DNA from: Orrella marina
Lineage (GTDB): Bacteria; Pseudomonadota; Gammaproteobacteria; Burkholderiales; Burkholderiaceae_B
DNA length: 64,000 nucleotides
Direction of reading: 5' to 3'
Assembly: GCF_003058465.1 (NCBI RefSeq)
Contig: NZ_CP028901.1
Span: forward strand, 868,001 to 932,000
The first letter of the stretch is position 1. Each line of letters begins with the position of its first letter. Made by a program: the position numbers and the translations under genes. Shown here in pieces: positions 25,672-34,091 of the stretch. The notes below the pieces were generated by a model. The model saw only the letters and a program-made list of their open reading frames with translations, made no database searches and was not told the DNA's origin.

Positions 25672-27711
25672 ATGGTGTCAACGATCGTGGTGAGGTTGAG
25701 GCATTTGCTTCATCAGACTGTGGTTGCTACGACAGCCGTGGAGTCTCTAGTCGTTCCCACCAGACGACCAGCACCCGGTCTCTTGTTACTTGTTCAGTTT
25801 CGTAACGAGAGAGACGGGTTGCCCGCATTCTTTTCCAATGTGCTGCCGCACGTTGACGGCATCATCGGTTTGAATGACGGCTCTGAGGATGGCTCAGGTG
25901 ACTACTTTCAAGCTCAGCCTAAAGTGTTGAAGGTCATTCACAGGCCAGTCCGAACCCCTCATCGTTGGGATGAGCCGGGTAACCGGCTGGCATTGATGCA
26001 GGCAGCGAATCACTATCGTTCGCAATGGATACTTGCGCTAGACGTCGACGAGCGGCTTGAGCGAGACTTTCGGGTCAGGGTACGACCTTATCTGATTGCT
26101 GCTGAACGATTGAACTGCCACAGCATCTCTCAACCTCTGCGCGAAATGTGGGACTCCCCATACACCTACCGCTGTGACGGCATCTGGGGCAGAAAGCGAC
26201 GCGATCGCCTGTTTCGCTGGACGGAGGACCATCAGGTCGACCCGTCTGCATTTCACGGCACATGGACTTCAGTTCGACAAAGTGCTGAAGGGGCACAAGA
26301 AAGACGACCGGAAGTACCGTCAGAAGTACAGCCAGAAGTACACCCAGAAGAACTACTAGAGGGACAACAGGCACGATCAACGGAGCAACAAAAAAAAGGA
26401 CGCTCACCGCTCGTCCGAGGTCGACAGTCGATTGCCTGTCCGCTCCCGATCTATCACCTGGGTATGCTGACAGACGCACAACGTGCTCGCCGTGTCCGAA
26501 AGTACGAGCGACTCGATCCAATGCATCAGTTCCAGTCAATCGGCTACGCCTACCTCAATGACACAAACGGACTGCGTCTACGCCACGTCGACTCAAAACG
26601 TCCATATCAACCCACGAAAGAGGTTCTCCCCATATCTGGCATGTATGGTCAGGCTGACTTACTGCGCGAGCTCACGCATTGCATCGAGTTTGTACGCACG
26701 AATAAGGATCTGTTTCGGATTTCGCCTCGGGATGAATATCTGATTCACGAAAGCATGCAAAGACTTCAACCAAGGCTCAATCAATCCGTGGGTCATCTTG
26801 GTTTGACGCGCAACCCGCTAGCTTTGTTACAGCTATCGTCATTGTTTGCACAGTCAACAAAGCCGAAACAGCCAACGCCGTCAAAAGAAACAACAAAGCT
26901 GTTTCAGCCAACACAGTTCACTGAGTCTGCAGGACCTGCAGATTCAGTGAACTCAACTCACCCAGCTCACCCAGCTCACTCGTCTCCGACGGAGACGATC
27001 GGTCGTTACAGAGTGGGTTACGATCAACCCAAAAGAGGTTTGCAGGAAACGCAACTCGCCGGGAAAGCGATCCCGCGATCGTTCGTAGTCGTCGGCCCTC
27101 AAAGTGCGGCCCAGGATATTCTGATTGGTCGATTGTGTCGCAATCGTGGTTATCGACAGCTGATTCTGGATCCGATTGTCGGACTGATCAGTACGTTGGA
27201 AGATACTCAGTTACGGCATATGTTCAGCAGACTGCTGTGGCAGTCCATGGCTACTCGATATCCGTCAGGTGTCGTGTTTCATATCACTGACACTGCATTC
27301 AGCAAGATGGTTATCACCCAGGGCGATCTGTCCTCATCGCGGACCTGGGTTCGAGCATGTCGAGTCATGAAGACAAGCGTATATTGGCTGGATTCTGCAG
27401 GGCAGGGGAATCCCTGGGTCCGATTGAGTGCATTCGTGCCACGAACCGTCACTCGTTTGCAGGTGCGGGACGATCAATGCGTGGACGAATTGATTCGCCT
27501 TCAGTCCGTTATTGAAGCGCGTGAGTGCAGTCCGTTCTTTCAGGGAGGAGACAGGGGTGCCAGATCGATGCGAGGGTGTGGGCCTGGCCAGATTCGGGGT
27601 GCTCAGGGTAGTCAGAACATCCAGGGCTCTCAGGATGTTCAGTGCAATCGGAGCAATCGAAATACGCCGCAGAGCCATGACGTCAAGAAACATCTGTCGA
27701 ATTCTGGCTAA
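25672..27711 (+). CDS. Large GT2-like glycosyltransferase with unknown C-terminal domain
   Basis: From ATG 25672 there are 679 residues. The frame is open to 25381, overlapping the previous gene; the ATGA at 25502 is in another frame, so the real start could be disturbed. Residues 31-190 form a GT2-like domain of the Glyco_tranf_2_4 type: LLLLVQFRNERDGLPAFFSN, GIIGLNDGSEDGS, WILALDVDERLERDFR. Low-complexity linkers occupy roughly residues 199-249 and 390-443. Residues 467-616 (VVVGPQSAAQDILIGRLCRN and following) form a domain I do not recognise. The tail is Gln/Gly/Asn-rich. Probably a glycan-modifying transferase; function of the second half unknown. Confidence 0.7.
   Translation: MVSTIVVRLRHLLHQTVVATTAVESLVVPTRRPAPGLLLLVQFRNERDGLPAFFSNVLPHVDGIIGLNDGSEDGSGDYFQAQPKVLKVIHRPVRTPHRWDEPGNRLALMQAANHYRSQWILALDVDERLERDFRVRVRPYLIAAERLNCHSISQPLREMWDSPYTYRCDGIWGRKRRDRLFRWTEDHQVDPSAFHGTWTSVRQSAEGAQERRPEVPSEVQPEVHPEELLEGQQARSTEQQKKGRSPLVRGRQSIACPLPIYHLGMLTDAQRARRVRKYERLDPMHQFQSIGYAYLNDTNGLRLRHVDSKRPYQPTKEVLPISGMYGQADLLRELTHCIEFVRTNKDLFRISPRDEYLIHESMQRLQPRLNQSVGHLGLTRNPLALLQLSSLFAQSTKPKQPTPSKETTKLFQPTQFTESAGPADSVNSTHPAHPAHSSPTETIGRYRVGYDQPKRGLQETQLAGKAIPRSFVVVGPQSAAQDILIGRLCRNRGYRQLILDPIVGLISTLEDTQLRHMFSRLLWQSMATRYPSGVVFHITDTAFSKMVITQGDLSSSRTWVRACRVMKTSVYWLDSAGQGNPWVRLSAFVPRTVTRLQVRDDQCVDELIRLQSVIEARECSPFFQGGDRGARSMRGCGPGQIRGAQGSQNIQGSQDVQCNRSNRNTPQSHDVKKHLSNSG
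26311..26351 (+). repeat. 12-bp tandem repeat within the GT2-like gene
   Basis: Units of about 12 bp beginning GAAGTAC are repeated three to four times and encode PEV/SEV/PEV/PEE. They form the core of a low-complexity linker. Confidence 0.7.
26916..26952. repeat. Near-perfect 18-bp palindrome inside a coding linker
   Basis: GTTCACTGAGTCTGCAGG is followed at once by its inverted copy with one mismatch. It lies in the second low-complexity linker of the GT2-like gene. Confidence 0.8.
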
Positions 27712-28297
27712 CGATTGCTTTGGAATGAGAATTGAACGCGATTGGTTGACTGGTTCGTAGCGAATTCCCGGTGTAAGGCGTTGAACTGGTCTGGATGTGA
27801 GGCGAGGACGAACAGGGGAGGGAAAGTTGACCGGCGGGGACCACGGGAAGCGTGGCGATGGTCAGGTGTGAGAGCCGGGACGGCGTGGTGAAGTGCGCAG
27901 AAGGAACGCTGAGGTGAGTGAGGTGAGTGAGGCAAGTGAGGTGAAAGGCAGGGAAGTGCGGTGAAGTGAACTGCTGTGGTGCAGTGCCCCGTCCACCTTG
28001 TCGGACAGAGGAGTCAGGCGACAAGTCGATGGTCACCGGGATAGCAGGAATGAAGCAGGCAGTGATCAGCAGGGCAGAGATAAGGCGGGCAGATATAAAC
28101 GCACAGCAAAAAAGTGTGCTGGCTCAGATCACGACGACTTCAGTCTGTCAGACGCCCATGGCGGGTGAGCGATGTTGTAGACATCTTGTCTTTGTAGACT
28201 TTTTATTTTTGACCTGCCCGACTGGAGACGTGTTTCAGACGCTAATGGGAGTTGCTTTTGTGTTCGGAATTTTTAAGGTTGTTTAACAGGATCGACT
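27712..28297. other. Intergenic region inside the glycan operon
   Basis: 586 bp without a credible gene between the GT2-like gene and the ABC exporter gene. It includes purine-rich repeats (27909-27944). A separate promoter for the exporter genes may lie here. This gap contrasts with the 4-bp overlaps further downstream. Confidence 0.45.
27909..27944. repeat. 9-bp tandem repeat, four copies
   Basis: Four adjacent units TGAGGTGAG, TGAGGTGAG, TGAGGCAAG and TGAGGTGAA in non-coding DNA upstream of the exporter gene. Confidence 0.8.
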
Positions 28298-30187
28298 TTG
28301 GATAACAGGCATTCATTCACTTTGCGCGACGAGATCAACCAGATTTTTCAGGTCTTGCCCCGCTCGTCTCGCCGGCGCGCATGGGGGTTACTTGCGCTAT
28401 CGGTTCTGACGGGTCTGTTCGAAGTCCTGACAATCGGCTCGGTCTTTCCCATCATCTTGAGTCTGACCGATCCGGATCGGCTGGTATCGTGGTTGTCACG
28501 AATTGCCGGGACTGGACAGTTGATTGATCCGCAGTGGGTGTCGTGGTTCGCACGCCCTGTACCCGTGCTGGTGGTGTTTTCCGGGGTGGTGATTGTGGCA
28601 GGCCTTGTCAGAATGTCTCTGATCCGGCAAACGGCATTGTTTGCCCAGCACGCTGGTGCGGAAATGTCAGTCAAGGCGCTGGACTGTGTCTTGCATCAAC
28701 CCTATGCCTTTCACGTGGACACGACCAGCACCCGGACGATTTCACTGGTGACGCACAAAGTGACGATGGTGGTCAATCAGGTGATGATCTCGCTGATTCA
28801 GTTGATCACCTCGATCGTCATTGCCGCCTGCGTCCTGACATTTCTGTGTTTTGTGAATCTGGCGGTCTCTCTGATTGTTTTACTGGTTCTGCTCGCGACC
28901 TACCTCATTGTTGGCTCGCTTTCCAGGCGCAAGTTACGCGAATTTGGCCAGGAGAACGCCGAGCAGCAGACGCAGGCAATCGCGGCCGTCCAGGAAAGCA
29001 TCGGACATGTTCGAGAAATTCTGCTGACAGGCTTGCAGTCATTCTTTCTGGAACGGTTTCGTGGCCACGCCCACCGTTATCGCCACGCGCAGGCGCAGAG
29101 CACTGCAATCACTGCCAGTAAACGCCATCTGGTTGAAGTCATCGTGTTTCTGTTGATGGCCTCGCTCATTTACTTCTTGCTGCAAAGCAGCACCCCGAAA
29201 GAAGACGTACTGGTCATTCTCGGTATCTTTGCGCTGGCGGCACAACGTTTACTGCCGATCGTGAACCAGATCTACACCGCCTGGGCCAGCCTGGAAAATG
29301 GTCGCAGCCCCCTGGCTGATGTGATGGACGTACTTCGTCTGTCGACTGATGGCGACAAGCTCGCCGAGGTGCCAAGGGTTGCCTTTCGACAAAGTGTTGT
29401 ACTACGTGATGTCGACTTCCAGCATCCCGGTGCGCCCGGTGTGTCCGGTGCGAAGAGGAGGCTGTTCGAGCGTCTGTCGATCGAGATTTTTAAGGGTCAG
29501 CGAATCGGGATCATGGGCCCTAGTGGTGCCGGCAAAACCACCTTGATTGACTTGTTGGCGGGGCTTCACAGACCTGTGTCGGGTGACTTGCTGGTCGATG
29601 GACACGTCATGGACCGAACCCGCATCCAATCCTGGCAACGGTGTATCGGTTACGTACCTCAGCAAGTGTTCCTGTCGGACCAGACAATCGCCGAGAACAT
29701 TGCCATTGGCCTCCCCATTGATGCGATCGACATGGAGCGTGTGCGGTTTGCGGGCAAGGCGGCAGGTCTGGAAGACTGGATCACTTCGTTGCCCCTGGAA
29801 TACCGGACCCTCTGCGGAGAGAACGGCATTCGCCTCTCGGGTGGACAGCGCCAGCGCATTGGTATTGCCCGGGTCCTGTATTCGCGCAAGCCAGTATTAA
29901 TACTGGATGAACCCACCAGCGCACTCGACGTCCGGACCGAGGCTGAAATCATGGACTCCATCATGGCGCTCGATCGAGATATGACCGTGGTCATCGTGAC
30001 TCACCGCCAGTCGCTGCTAAGCCGATTCGATCAGGTCTGCTGGGTCGAGCAGGGCAAAGTCAAGCCATGCATGCCATCTATAACGCAGAGCCCCGTTGAA
30101 GGCGCAGAAGGGGGCCATTTATTCAGGACTCTTCGTTCGAGCGATACTGACAATGCAGGTCCGGCTCAGAAAGCGACGACAACATGA
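28298..30187 (+). CDS. ABC exporter, fused permease-ATPase (MsbA/PglK-like)
   Basis: Half-transporter of 629 residues in the inner membrane. About six membrane segments lie in residues 25-340 (LLALSVLTGLFEVLTIGSVF, VLVVFSGVVIVAGLV, IVIAACVLTFLCF and others). The ATPase domain has Walker A GPSGAGKTT (about 405-413), signature LSGGQRQRIGIA (about 512), Walker B VLILDEPTSALD and the switch His in VIVTHRQS. The architecture fits lipid-linked glycan flippases such as PglK or a lipid/peptide exporter. The TTG start at 28298 is preceded by CAGGAT. The 3' end overlaps the ATP-grasp gene by ATGA. Confidence 0.9.
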   Translation: MDNRHSFTLRDEINQIFQVLPRSSRRRAWGLLALSVLTGLFEVLTIGSVFPIILSLTDPDRLVSWLSRIAGTGQLIDPQWVSWFARPVPVLVVFSGVVIVAGLVRMSLIRQTALFAQHAGAEMSVKALDCVLHQPYAFHVDTTSTRTISLVTHKVTMVVNQVMISLIQLITSIVIAACVLTFLCFVNLAVSLIVLLVLLATYLIVGSLSRRKLREFGQENAEQQTQAIAAVQESIGHVREILLTGLQSFFLERFRGHAHRYRHAQAQSTAITASKRHLVEVIVFLLMASLIYFLLQSSTPKEDVLVILGIFALAAQRLLPIVNQIYTAWASLENGRSPLADVMDVLRLSTDGDKLAEVPRVAFRQSVVLRDVDFQHPGAPGVSGAKRRLFERLSIEIFKGQRIGIMGPSGAGKTTLIDLLAGLHRPVSGDLLVDGHVMDRTRIQSWQRCIGYVPQQVFLSDQTIAENIAIGLPIDAIDMERVRFAGKAAGLEDWITSLPLEYRTLCGENGIRLSGGQRQRIGIARVLYSRKPVLILDEPTSALDVRTEAEIMDSIMALDRDMTVVIVTHRQSLLSRFDQVCWVEQGKVKPCMPSITQSPVEGAEGGHLFRTLRSSDTDNAGPAQKATTT

Positions 30188-31620
30188 ACAAATACAGTCC
30201 TGCCCTGACTCGAATAGCACGTCCTGCCAGTGCACAGTCGCCAGCCCAGGCGTCAGTCCGGGATTGCGTGCCTGAGTCTATGCAACTTCATTCTGATGAT
30301 GCGTCGCATAAGCCTTATCATGCACTCCTGATCGGTCACAGCGAAGAACTGCTCAGGGCATTTCCGACCTTACTGGATCGGGCAGGATTCGTGGTCGATG
30401 TGCTCACATCTGCCAGCCGCTTTGAGCAAAACTACAGAAGTTATCGAAATAACAGCCGCAGTCGAAACAATCACGGCAAGGTCCGACAGGTGATACAGGT
30501 TTCCTTGCCGGAGGATCTGGTTACCGCCAGTTTGCATCTGGACCTGAATCAGTACGATCTGGTGGTCATCGGTGACGACAAGACACTGCGGGAGATCATG
30601 GCCGCGGATGTATCGGCGGCCATGAAGCTACGACTGCTCCCTGTTTACTCTGAGCACGGCTTTCGACATATCGGCAGCAAGATTGGATTGTCCGAAGTAT
30701 TGCAAGATGCGGGCATTCCCACCCCTCGTTTCACGGTCGTGCGAGATGAAGGCGAACTTGACGCATTGGTGAAAAACCTGACGGAACCTGTCATGTTAAA
30801 GATCGATCAGTCTGGCGGTGGATCAGGGGTGTTTCTGCTGGATACTGGGCGATCTGGTTCTGGACAATCAGATGCCGATCAACCCGGCCCGCTTGAAGTG
30901 ATCGAGATGCTCAAAGGCAGACAACTGGTCTACCCGTTGCTGGCTCAGCAGCGCATCCAGGGTGACGTGCTGGATCTGTCGAGTTTTTACCAGCACGGCG
31001 AGTTGATCTGTACCTCGTATTCCGTGTTTGAAGCTGTGGTGAGATGTTCGTATGGGCCATCATCGGTCAGACAGTATTCGCAACTCAGCACCGTCAATGA
31101 AAACGTATTCGAGTTGCTACGCGATCTTGGGCGGGCGCTCAGTGCCCACGGGTTTGTCAATTTGACCTGCATGCGGGAATCGGCCACGGGCAAGCTTTAC
31201 GTTTTCGAGGCGGACATGCGCGCCTCAGTCTGGGTGGATTACGGCAAATACCTGGGTGATGATCATGCGGTCGCGATTCGCCGATATTTTGATACGGGCG
31301 CAACCCTTGTCAGCCCCGTTTCGCACAATCCTGCGTTCCCGGAACAGGTGCGGATTCCATTCGTGTACCGGTTGACTCCATGGGAGATTCTGACGAACGC
31401 CCATCAAGTCTGGCGATATTGTCAGAATCAGTCGGTTACCCGGATTGCTCAGTACTGTATGGATTTTCTGTGGAGCGCTATCAAGGGACACATGACAATG
31501 TTCGCCGTCTTGCATGTGAAACCCTGGCTCAAACCTGCTCACTGGGAACGTTTGCGATCCATGCGGCGTTCAATCAGAGATTGGCGCTCACGAACACCCA
31601 GGGCGAGGTTTCACCGCTGA
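30184..31620 (+). CDS. ATP-grasp-domain protein
   Basis: Protein of 478 residues with an ATP-grasp fold. These enzymes join a carboxylate to an amine or thiol through an acyl-phosphate. The N-terminal part (residues 40-150) is Rossmann-like (PYHALLIGHSEELLRAFPTL). The ATP-binding lobes include SEVLQDAGIPTPRF, EPVMLKIDQSGGGSGVFLLD (a Gly-rich loop after the Lys) and YVFEADMRASVWVDYGKYL near the metal site. A short Gly/Ser/Gln insertion interrupts the loop after residue 221. It overlaps the exporter gene by 4 bp. Most likely it adds an amino acid or similar group to the glycan or its precursor, but the substrate is not known. Confidence 0.75.
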   Translation: MNKYSPALTRIARPASAQSPAQASVRDCVPESMQLHSDDASHKPYHALLIGHSEELLRAFPTLLDRAGFVVDVLTSASRFEQNYRSYRNNSRSRNNHGKVRQVIQVSLPEDLVTASLHLDLNQYDLVVIGDDKTLREIMAADVSAAMKLRLLPVYSEHGFRHIGSKIGLSEVLQDAGIPTPRFTVVRDEGELDALVKNLTEPVMLKIDQSGGGSGVFLLDTGRSGSGQSDADQPGPLEVIEMLKGRQLVYPLLAQQRIQGDVLDLSSFYQHGELICTSYSVFEAVVRCSYGPSSVRQYSQLSTVNENVFELLRDLGRALSAHGFVNLTCMRESATGKLYVFEADMRASVWVDYGKYLGDDHAVAIRRYFDTGATLVSPVSHNPAFPEQVRIPFVYRLTPWEILTNAHQVWRYCQNQSVTRIAQYCMDFLWSAIKGHMTMFAVLHVKPWLKPAHWERLRSMRRSIRDWRSRTPRARFHR

Positions 31621-31782
31621 TCCCGTTCTGATCCTGGTAATGACTCGTAGACGGTGATGCGCCGAATCCGTACAGTAGGCAGGCAGTATAGTAAAAACAT
31701 TAAAGTGCAGCAGTACGAAAGAACAGAAGTACAGAAGTACAAAGGGACAGAAACGCCAACAATCACCACTGAGTTTCAGAAT

Positions 31783-33087
31783 ATGACCAAAACGGAACAT
31801 TGGCCAGCAAACACAGATCGTAATCGCACTCCACCTCAGGTCGAGGTCGTCATTCTTGCTGCTGGCCAGGGGCAACGGTTCGAAGCCAGTGGTGGTCAGG
31901 GACACAAGGCGCTGGCTCCAATCTGGGATCAACGCGGAACCCTGGAATTGCTCCTTTCCCGACTCAGGAAGTGTGGTAATCAGCATGAAGGTCAGTTTGG
32001 TGAACCTCGACATCTGCCCGTGACCGTTGTCACGGGCAGATGGGCTGACTCGATTCAGGCCGTTGCCCAGCGTTACAACGCAAACGTGGTGCATAATCCC
32101 GACCATGCCAACGCCACCTTGCTGCAAAGTCTTGTGTATGCCATCAAGCACAGATGCACAAATCGTGTCAGCGGTGCAAGTTGTGTGGGCTGTGTGAGGT
32201 GTGGGATCTGTGTATGCCAGGCGGATCGCGTTCTGGTCCTGTTTGCCGACACGCTGTATTCCCTCAAGGCACTACAGACACTTGTGCAGGCTTGTATGCG
32301 GGAAGCAAAGAGCGATCCTGGCCTGGAATGCCTTTCAACTGGGCAAGAAACCCGAGTATCAACAAGTCATCACTCGCAAAACCCTCCTCAGATCCGAAGT
32401 CAGCCGTGCGCGCTGGTTGCGATTTCTCCGGCACCGGCTAAACATGCGAGATTGCAGGTCATGTCCACTGCTGTGCGCAGCGTCAGAGCCGAGGATGCAC
32501 GAGGCGATTCAGTGGACAGTCGCCAAGCGAGTGCTTCGACAGACAGTCACTACACGGAAGGAGCGTGGCCGGAACAAACTCGTGTGCACGTGACCGACGA
32601 TAACAAGGTGCTGCGGTTCGATGACCCTGATTCCGAATGGCAGATGGCCCACGCGGTCGTTTGGCCCAGACACATGATGACTCGTCTCGTTGAAGCGGTC
32701 GACGTTGCACAGCAAACAAACGTGAGTCGGCAATGGCAGGTTTTGCAACAGATCATCGAGACGGCGTCCAAACCGGCAACATCAGCGGTGAGGGCGGTCA
32801 GATTGCCTGCATGGTCCACATTCGATGTCGATACCATCGATGACCTGACCGCTTTGCAACACGATCATCGCGTCCATCAGGAGCATCTCGAGTACTTTGA
32901 CAGCCATGTTTCAAAGGAGCGCACACTGGGTAGTGAACCCGATGCACTGCTTGATCAGGTGTATCGCAAGTACTGCGAATCCCCGAGTCTGCTCGACATG
33001 AATTCAAGGTGTTACGGCACCTGCACACAATACGCCCGGATGTTTTTACAAACCCGGTCGGTGTTCACGGTCAATGTCTGGAACTGA
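31783..33087 (+). CDS. MobA/LicC-like nucleotidyltransferase with low-complexity insertions
   Basis: NTP-transferase of the NTP_transf_3 family, which includes LicC (CTP:phosphocholine cytidylyltransferase) and MobA. From ATG 31783 there are 434 residues; the frame starts at GTG 31654, but the extra 43 codons are Lys/Tyr/Gln-rich. The signature is VVILAAGQGQRFEASGGQGH with KAL following (about residues 24-46). RVLVLFADTLYS is the metal-binding Asp region and STFDVDTIDDLTAL is the family C-terminus near residue 345. Two insertions interrupt it: a Cys-rich stretch at residues 132-146 and about 85 low-complexity residues at 180-266. The 3' end overlaps the kinase gene by 79 bp in another frame. 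Confidence 0.75.
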   Translation: MTKTEHWPANTDRNRTPPQVEVVILAAGQGQRFEASGGQGHKALAPIWDQRGTLELLLSRLRKCGNQHEGQFGEPRHLPVTVVTGRWADSIQAVAQRYNANVVHNPDHANATLLQSLVYAIKHRCTNRVSGASCVGCVRCGICVCQADRVLVLFADTLYSLKALQTLVQACMREAKSDPGLECLSTGQETRVSTSHHSQNPPQIRSQPCALVAISPAPAKHARLQVMSTAVRSVRAEDARGDSVDSRQASASTDSHYTEGAWPEQTRVHVTDDNKVLRFDDPDSEWQMAHAVVWPRHMMTRLVEAVDVAQQTNVSRQWQVLQQIIETASKPATSAVRAVRLPAWSTFDVDTIDDLTALQHDHRVHQEHLEYFDSHVSKERTLGSEPDALLDQVYRKYCESPSLLDMNSRCYGTCTQYARMFLQTRSVFTVNVWN

Positions 33088-34091
33088 ACTTTGCATCGGG
33101 TATCCGTCTGTACGATCTGCTGGTTCGTACCGCCCGTCACCCGAGAGGTCGTGCCGTCGAACGTATCTTGCTCAGACGTTGTCTGCACCGCCTGCACAGA
33201 ATGCAGGCGGTGTTGTTGAAAGAATCACATTCAATCGCTTCACAACCGTACCCGTTCTCTTACAAAATCATTGATCTCCTGACCACACTCAGCGAGCTGC
33301 TGTCGGTGTCGAGTTCGCCTTCGAGTTTGGCTTCGGGTTCCACTTCAGGTTCGGTTTCACGTGCATATTCACTCTCAGGGGCAGTCAAGGCCGAGCTTGA
33401 AGTGATGCAGACTGCCTGGAATCGCGTATCAACGATTCCATTTCGGGATGCAACACCCAAGAACATCATCATCGCAATTCCGGCACTGGTACCCATTGCA
33501 CACCTGACATCGATGACGCAACGCGAGCAGGCTTTAACGGAATTGATGGACCGTGAAGACTCCTTCTGGGAGAGCGTGCCAATTGTCGATATTGACTTTA
33601 CAAGTACCCGTGATCTGACAGTGCCCGAGGACGATGTCATCAGTTTGCTAGGCCATCACAGCACGGTCCGCTTTCTGCAAGGCGAGTATGAACGGCTGCC
33701 TCTCTTGCCTGGCCTTGAGCACTCGGTCGAACGCACTGATCTGGCCTGGTTTGTTCGGTACCTGCGCTTTGGCGGACGCAAACTGCTGTACAAACTCCTC
33801 AATCCGATCGGCTTCGCCGTGCGATTTCGTTACGACGAACCATGCTTTTACTTTGAACAGTTGCCACGAGTACTGAGCACGGAATTTCGAGACCGGTATC
33901 CAGCCATTTTCGGGCTTTTGTTGCGGCTGCGGGATCATGCAGAACGGTATCGGGGCGAGGCTTTTTCAGATTGTGCGAAGGACCACTATCTCGCGTATCT
34001 GAGCCGTTGTGACCCAACTCTGAGCGAATCCTCCATCCAGTCGTGGTACTGGCAAGAAAGCCCTCTGGAATGGCAGACTGAACATGTCTGA
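33009..34091 (+). CDS. APH/choline-kinase-like phosphotransferase
   Basis: Protein of 360 residues from GTG 33009 that resembles the aminoglycoside/choline kinase fold. ELNFASGIRLYDLLV looks like the end of the N-lobe, RDATPKNIII (D147, N152) is the catalytic loop and VPIVDIDFTS (D194, D196) corresponds to the metal-binding DFG-like motif. Most of the N-lobe is missing from the frame. In-frame codons upstream of the GTG (IPESARHEFK) look coding but hit a stop, which suggests a frameshift or fusion with the preceding gene. A Ser-rich insertion (SVSSSPSSLASGSTSGSVS) occupies about residues 97-116. Next to a LicC-like protein and LicD, it is a candidate substituent kinase (LicA role). Confidence 0.6.
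   Translation: MLRHLHTIRPDVFTNPVGVHGQCLELNFASGIRLYDLLVRTARHPRGRAVERILLRRCLHRLHRMQAVLLKESHSIASQPYPFSYKIIDLLTTLSELLSVSSSPSSLASGSTSGSVSRAYSLSGAVKAELEVMQTAWNRVSTIPFRDATPKNIIIAIPALVPIAHLTSMTQREQALTELMDREDSFWESVPIVDIDFTSTRDLTVPEDDVISLLGHHSTVRFLQGEYERLPLLPGLEHSVERTDLAWFVRYLRFGGRKLLYKLLNPIGFAVRFRYDEPCFYFEQLPRVLSTEFRDRYPAIFGLLLRLRDHAERYRGEAFSDCAKDHYLAYLSRCDPTLSESSIQSWYWQESPLEWQTEHV

Noticed and set aside
25502..25693. Frame beginning with ATGA at the stop of the first GT2 gene
   Set aside because: The coupling is attractive, but the 63-residue product (rich in Arg, Cys and Gln) resembles no protein. The 25381 frame is more protein-like. It could be the original start before a frameshift, but this is unproven.
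32178..32222. Ferredoxin-like iron-sulfur site in the nucleotidyltransferase
   Set aside because: The Cys pattern is encoded by a simple TGTG-rich repeat in a low-complexity insertion. It was kept only as an observation, not annotated as a domain.
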